Made by a program: the position numbers and the translations under genes. The notes beneath the pieces were generated by a model. That model saw only the letters and a list, made by a program, of their open reading frames with translations, was not told the origin of the DNA and searched no databases. 9,375 bases of DNA from an uncultured Oscillospiraceae bacterium (GTDB taxonomy: Bacteria > Bacillota > Clostridia > Oscillospirales > Oscillospiraceae), in assembly GCA_934569195.1 (NCBI GenBank), contig CAKTKB010000053.1, forward strand, positions 1 to 9,375, given 5' to 3'. Positions 6,140-9,375 of the stretch are shown piece by piece (position 1 is the stretch's first letter; each line of letters opens with the position of its first letter).

Positions 6140-6658
6140 TCACGTCCTCATCTTTCTTATTTCTGTATGCAAATCCAGGCGCATGGAAACGCCCTTTTCC
6201 GTCCTCTCCCATTCCCGGAAGCCCACCGCGGCGAAGCATTTCCTGGACGGAAGGTTATAAGTATAGATTTCCCGGACCCGAAGCTCCGGTAGCCCCAGCT
6301 CGCGCCCCCGGCCGATCAATGCCTCCAGAACCTGTCTGCCCACACCTCGCCCCCGGTAGGCAGGCTCTCCGATCACAATGGGCAGATCCTCCGGACTGAA
6401 CGTCACATCCCCTATGGGGCGAAACGCACCGTCCTCCAGCGCCTCAATGAAATACAGCTCCCCGTGTTTATCCAGGTAGTGGTACATATTGTCCAGCGTC
6501 TCCCGGGTATAGGGCCTGCGCACGCCGTCCACCAGATACACCAGCTCCGGGTCCTGGTACCAGGCGGCCGCAAACGCATAATGGTCGTCAAATCGTCTCA
6601 GCCGCAGCGTATCACTGACCTGCAAAAGCTCCGGCTGCGGGATGCCTGCAATGGGCAT
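6140..6658 (-). CDS. GNAT-family N-acetyltransferase, upstream partner of pepT
   Basis: A 172-residue acetyl-CoA-dependent N-acetyltransferase. After an N-terminal region containing LRLRRFDDHYAFAAAW it shows IGDVTFSPEDLP (82-93) and the acetyl-CoA loop YRGRGVGRQVLEALI (101-115). It then shows YNLPSRKCFAAVGF (134-147), the usual helix-strand closing element. The pattern is RimJ/RimL-like, but neither a ribosomal-protein nor a small-molecule substrate can be assigned. The start at 6658 has AAGGAGA about 6 nt upstream. Its stop is 4 nt before the pepT start, so it leads a two-gene unit. Only 58 nt separate it from ackA, and most of that is the ackA terminator. Its transcription therefore probably depends on read-through from ackA, unless a promoter lies inside the ackA 3' end. 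Confidence 0.85.
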   Translation of the reverse strand: MPIAGIPQPELLQVSDTLRLRRFDDHYAFAAAWYQDPELVYLVDGVRRPYTRETLDNMYHYLDKHGELYFIEALEDGAFRPIGDVTFSPEDLPIVIGEPAYRGRGVGRQVLEALIGRGRELGLPELRVREIYTYNLPSRKCFAAVGFREWERTEKGVSMRLDLHTEIRKMRT

Positions 6659-6677
6659 AAAAAATCTCCTTCCTTGG

Positions 6678-6706
6678 AAAAGAGCCGCCGCAGAACGCGG
6701 CGGCTC
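6678..6706 (-). terminator. Intrinsic terminator after ackA
   Basis: On the minus strand GAGCCGCCGC (6706-6697) pairs perfectly with GCGGCGGCTC (6691-6682) around a 5-nt loop. A TTTT run follows (6681-6678). It lies 10 nt past the ackA stop and directly before the ribosome site of the GNAT gene. The short T run may allow partial read-through into GNAT-pepT. Confidence 0.75.
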
Positions 6707-6716
6707 AGTACGGTAT

Positions 6717-7910
6717 TTACTTCTTGGCTGCGTTCACCAGCTCGGCAGTATCCTGCGCGATCATCAGCTCCTCGTTGGTGGGGATGACCCAGACCTGAAC
6801 CTTGGAATCCGGCGCAGAAATCAGAGTCTCCTTGCCGCGGACCTTGTTCTTCTCGGGGTCCAGCTTCACGCCCATGAAGCCCAGATATTCGCAGATAGCC
6901 GCACGGGTGTCCGGGCCGTTCTCGCCCACACCGGCGGTAAAGGTCAGCATGTCGATGCCATTGAGGGCAGCCGCATAGGCGCCCACATACTTGGCGACCT
7001 CGTAGCAGAACTTATCCAGGGCCAGCTGGCAGTCCGCATTGCCGGACTCGGCACCGCTCTCCAGATCCCGGAAGTCGGAGGACACGCCGGAAATTGCCAG
7101 CATACCGGACTTCTTGTTCAGCATAGTCAGGCAGTCGTCCACGGACATTCCATACTTGTTGCAGATAAACTGCACCACGCACGGATCGATATCGCCGGAA
7201 CGCGTGCCCATAGGCACACCGGCCAGCGGGGACAGGCCCATGGAGGTATCCATGCACTTGCCGTCCTTTACGGCAGACAGGGACGAACCGTTGCCCAGAT
7301 GGCAGTTGACCATCTTGAAGTTCTTGGTCCCCATAATTTCCGCAGCCCGGCGGGCAATATACTTGTGGGAGGTACCATGGAAACCGTAGCGGCGGATGTC
7401 GTCGTTCTCATAGTACTCCTTGGGAATGGCATAGCGATAGGCCTTGGGCGGCATCGTCATGTGGAAGGCGGTATCGAACACCGCCACCTGGGGTGTACCG
7501 GGCATGACCGCCTGGCAGGCGCGGATTCCCATCAGATTGGCCGGGTTGTGCAGCGGGCCGAGGGGGATGCACTCTTCAATAGCCTTGATGCAGGCATCGT
7601 CAATGATGCAGGAATCGCTGAACTTCATGCCGCCATGGAGCACGCGGTGACCCACGGCATCGATCTCCGCCACGGACTGAATCACGCCCCACTCCGGGTC
7701 CACCAAAATATGCAGGACGGCTTCGATTGCCTCCGAATGGGTGGGCATGGGGATATCCCGGACCACCTTCTTGTCGCCGACCTTATGGGTCAGCCGACCG
7801 TCGATATAAATCCGCTCGCACAGGCCCTTGGCGGAAACGGCGCCGGTCTGCGGATCCATCAGCTGATACTTCAGGCTGGAGCTGCCGGCATTGATAACCA
7901 GAACATTCAT
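6717..7910 (-). CDS. ackA: Acetate kinase
   Basis: Interconverts acetyl-phosphate + ADP and acetate + ATP; in fermenters this is the ATP-yielding last step to acetate. The protein is full length at 397 residues. It carries the ASKHA-fold signatures NAGSSSLKYQL (7-17), GHRVLHGG (87-94) with Arg89, FDTAFH (145-150) with Asp146, YGFHGTSH (175-182) with His178, HLGNGSS (204-210), MGTRSGDIDP (234-243) with Arg237, GVGENGP (327-333) and NEELMIA (379-385) with Glu380. These are the positions known to be essential in the family. AGGAGG (minus strand, 7924-7919) lies 8 nt before ATG 7910. The usual partner pta is not in this window. It diverges from tmcAL, which uses acetate. Confidence 0.97.
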   Translation of the reverse strand: MNVLVINAGSSSLKYQLMDPQTGAVSAKGLCERIYIDGRLTHKVGDKKVVRDIPMPTHSEAIEAVLHILVDPEWGVIQSVAEIDAVGHRVLHGGMKFSDSCIIDDACIKAIEECIPLGPLHNPANLMGIRACQAVMPGTPQVAVFDTAFHMTMPPKAYRYAIPKEYYENDDIRRYGFHGTSHKYIARRAAEIMGTKNFKMVNCHLGNGSSLSAVKDGKCMDTSMGLSPLAGVPMGTRSGDIDPCVVQFICNKYGMSVDDCLTMLNKKSGMLAISGVSSDFRDLESGAESGNADCQLALDKFCYEVAKYVGAYAAALNGIDMLTFTAGVGENGPDTRAAICEYLGFMGVKLDPEKNKVRGKETLISAPDSKVQVWVIPTNEELMIAQDTAELVNAAKK

Positions 7911-7937
7911 GGGAATAGCCTCCTAATTTGTTTTCCT

Positions 7938-7965
7938 TTGCATTTTTCGCATTTTATGATATGAT
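7938..7965 (+). promoter_or_regulatory. Possible promoter of tmcAL
   Basis: TTGCAT at 7938-7943, a 16-bp spacer and TATGAT at 7960-7965. The predicted start near 7972 gives a 5' leader of about 76 nt. A TATAAT at 7986-7991 is an alternative -10 but has no good -35 at 16-18 bp. The 137-nt ackA-tmcAL gap is A/T-rich, so chance matches are possible. Confidence 0.45.
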
Positions 7966-7981
7966 AGCCATAGCTGTTTCT

Positions 7982-8010
7982 ATTTTATAATATTTCCCAA
8001 AATTTCTCAA
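7982..8010 (-). promoter_or_regulatory. ackA: Probable promoter of ackA
   Basis: On the minus strand TTGAGA (8010-8005), a 17-bp spacer and TAAAAT (7987-7982). The predicted start near 7975 gives a leader of about 65 nt. It faces the candidate tmcAL promoter, and their predicted start points lie only a few bases apart. Confidence 0.55.
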
Positions 8011-8033
8011 GCCCTATGCGGAACTTTTTTCGC

Positions 8034-8041
8034 AAAGGAGG
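8034..8041 (+). promoter_or_regulatory. tmcAL: Strong ribosome binding site for the TTG start of tmcAL
   Basis: AAAGGAGG, an almost full anti-16S match, ends 6 nt before TTG 8048. No ATG or GTG lies in frame nearby. The first codons after the TTG give the conserved family N-terminus YTIGIICEYNPLHLGH, so the TTG start is well supported. Confidence 0.85.
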
Positions 8042-8047
8042 ATTTTT

Positions 8048-9223
8048 TTGTATACCATAGGAATTATCTGCGAATACAACCCTCTTCATCTGGGGCATGC
8101 CAAGCAGCTTGCCGCCGTGCGCCGGCAGTTTGGCCCGGATTGCGGCGTCGTGTGCCTAATGAGCGGCAACTTTGTGCAGCGGGGATATCCGGCAATCCTG
8201 GACAAATCCCTCCGCGCCCAGGCTGCCCTATGCAGCGGGGCCGACCTGGTCCTGGAGCTGCCGGTACAGGTCAGTCTGTCCTCTGCCGAAGGCTTTGCCT
8301 CCGGCGGCGTAGGCATCCTCGCGCCCTTTTGTGACGGGCTGTGTTTCGGAGCGGAGACCGCCGATGTGGATACCCTTATGGCCGCAGCGGAAGCGCTTCT
8401 CAGCCCGGCCTTCCCTCCTGCCCTGGCCGCGCACCTGAAAAACGGAATCTCCTTTCCCTCCGCGCGTCAGGCTGCACTGGAGGATATGGGGTTATCCGGG
8501 TCCGCTCTGCGCAAGCCAAATGACATTCTGGCCATAGAATACTGCAAAGCCATTCTGTCCGGCGGCTACAAGCTGACGCCGCTTCCCCTCCCCCGCCGCG
8601 GGGACTATCACGCCCAGGCGCCGGACCCGGCGGAGCCGTCCGCCACCTCCCTGCGGCTGCGGATGGAGGCCGGAGAACCCTGGCTGCATCTGGTTCCGCC
8701 TCAGGCGGCGGCAATTCTTTCCCGGGGCACGCTGCACACCCGTCAGGATGGAGAGCGTCCCATGCTGGCCCGCCTGCGCACGATGGATGACGGCGCTTTT
8801 GAAGCACTGCCCTACGGCTCCGAGGGTCTCTGGCGCAAGCTGATGCGCGCCGCCCGTCAGGAGGCGACTCTGGAGGAAATCCTCCAATCCGTCAAGTCCA
8901 AGCGCTATACCCGCAGCCGGCTGGACCGGATGGTGATGTGTGCCTTTTTGGGACTATCTCAGACCGATCTGTCGGCCCCGGCCCCCTACGTCCGGGTTCT
9001 GGCGCTGAACCGCCGGGGCCGCGCCATTCTCAACGCCGCCAGAGCCACCGGCACATTTCTAAACGCCGGACAGATTCCCGATTCCCCCTATTGGCATTTA
9101 GAGCGCCGGGTTGGCGAGCTGTACGGTCTGTTCGCCCGGGACATACCGGATCCTCCTGCCCAGGAGGCCCGCCGCCGCGTTATTTATATGGATACCGACC
9201 ACACAGACAAAGGAGTGTACTAA
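8048..9223 (+). CDS. tmcAL: tRNA(Met) cytidine acetate ligase (YlbM family)
   Basis: Makes N4-acetylcytidine at wobble C34 of elongator tRNA-Met, using acetate and ATP through acetyl-adenylate rather than acetyl-CoA. The 391-residue protein is a HIGH-type nucleotidyltransferase. HLGH (14-17) follows IGIICEYNP, MSGNFVQRG is at 38-46 and LELP at 69-72. The KMSKS-like, tRNA-contacting region KSKRYTRSRLDR lies at 283-294. The length fits the family. Translation starts at TTG 8048 behind AAAGGAGG. It diverges from ackA, the main acetate-forming enzyme, across 137 nt, and a YitT-like gene follows 7 nt after its stop. Older annotations call the family 'nucleotidyltransferase YlbM'; the function is taken from the B. 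subtilis enzyme. Confidence 0.92.
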   Translation: MYTIGIICEYNPLHLGHAKQLAAVRRQFGPDCGVVCLMSGNFVQRGYPAILDKSLRAQAALCSGADLVLELPVQVSLSSAEGFASGGVGILAPFCDGLCFGAETADVDTLMAAAEALLSPAFPPALAAHLKNGISFPSARQAALEDMGLSGSALRKPNDILAIEYCKAILSGGYKLTPLPLPRRGDYHAQAPDPAEPSATSLRLRMEAGEPWLHLVPPQAAAILSRGTLHTRQDGERPMLARLRTMDDGAFEALPYGSEGLWRKLMRAARQEATLEEILQSVKSKRYTRSRLDRMVMCAFLGLSQTDLSAPAPYVRVLALNRRGRAILNAARATGTFLNAGQIPDSPYWHLERRVGELYGLFARDIPDPPAQEARRRVIYMDTDHTDKGVY

Positions 9224-9230
9224 CAAAATC

Positions 9231-9375
9231 ATGCGTTTTCCCTCTGCCCTTTTCCCGAAGCTGAAGCCGTCTCATTGCCTGGTTGCCTTTTTTGCCGCCG
9301 CCTTTCAGGCCTTCGGCATGTACAACATTCACGCCCTCTCCGGAGTCACCGAGGGCGGCGTACTGGGACTGACCC
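9231..9375 (+). CDS. YitT-like integral membrane protein, N-terminal part
   Basis: The first 48 codons are visible and the gene runs off the right edge. After a short basic N-terminus comes a hydrophobic helix (LVAFFAAAFQAFGMYNIHAL), then SGVTEGGVLGLT. The helix-Asn-Ile-x(6,7)-E-G-G-x-x-G-x-T pattern matches the start of YitT-family proteins, which are poorly characterised multi-helix proteins with a C-terminal cytoplasmic domain. The only in-frame start is ATG 9231. AAAGGAG at 9209-9215 is 15 nt away, which is long for a ribosome site. The gap to the tmcAL stop is 7 nt, so the two are probably co-transcribed. Assignment rests on few residues. Confidence 0.65.
   Translation, partial: MRFPSALFPKLKPSHCLVAFFAAAFQAFGMYNIHALSGVTEGGVLGLT

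Noticed and set aside
4888..7964. Long + strand open frames (4888-6399 and 6642-7964) opposite pepT, GNAT and ackA
   Set aside because: They are antisense to three strongly identified minus-strand genes and run across their start and stop boundaries. They show no family motifs and no ribosome sites.
1..9375. Mobile elements, phage genes, defence systems, CRISPR arrays, tRNA or rRNA genes
   Set aside because: No transposase, integrase, repeat array, att-like duplication or RNA gene pattern was seen. Gene content and base composition look uniform and chromosomal.

Overview
The window is GC-rich (about 60% by eye) chromosomal DNA. It has short intergenic gaps, strong AGGAGG-type ribosome binding sites, occasional TTG starts, and sigma-A promoters with 17-bp spacers. 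Gene content and protein character (M29 aminopeptidase, clostridial-type homocysteine methyltransferase, E2-like membrane protein, TmcAL, YitT-like protein) suggest a Gram-positive anaerobe of class Clostridia, most plausibly an Oscillospiraceae/Ruminococcaceae-type gut bacterium. No phage, transposon, CRISPR or RNA genes were seen. This is ordinary core-genome territory, not an island.

Layout. At the left edge an M29-type aminopeptidase gene runs leftward out of the window from its own promoter. It diverges from a rightward gene for a MetH-N-terminal-type homocysteine S-methyltransferase. After a terminator region that is also a promoter region comes a rightward pair: a six-TM protein fused to an E2/chloramphenicol-acetyltransferase-like domain, then a biotin-protein ligase (birA) that overlaps or nearly overlaps it. 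A separately promoted small membrane protein with a cysteine cluster and an acidic tail follows, closed by a 12-bp-stem terminator. Directly behind that terminator is a GNAT acetyltransferase gene with a TTG start.

A convergent junction with a shared hairpin leads to three leftward genes. In transcription order these are ackA (acetate kinase), a terminator, and then a tight GNAT-pepT pair (tripeptidase T). ackA diverges from tmcAL (tRNA-Met cytidine acetate ligase, TTG start), and the two predicted promoters are interleaved head to head. The right edge holds the start of a YitT-like membrane protein gene just behind tmcAL.

How the genes fit together. Two peptidases (M29 and PepT) suggest growth on peptides. 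AckA makes ATP and acetate from acetyl-phosphate, and TmcAL consumes acetate and ATP to acetylate C34 of elongator tRNA-Met. The divergent arrangement therefore places an acetate producer beside an acetate-dependent tRNA modifier. Most of the window is recognisable housekeeping. The least understood parts are the membrane-bound E2-like protein, whose catalytic His position is Glu, the 97-residue Cys/acidic membrane protein, and several unusually compact terminator/promoter arrangements.
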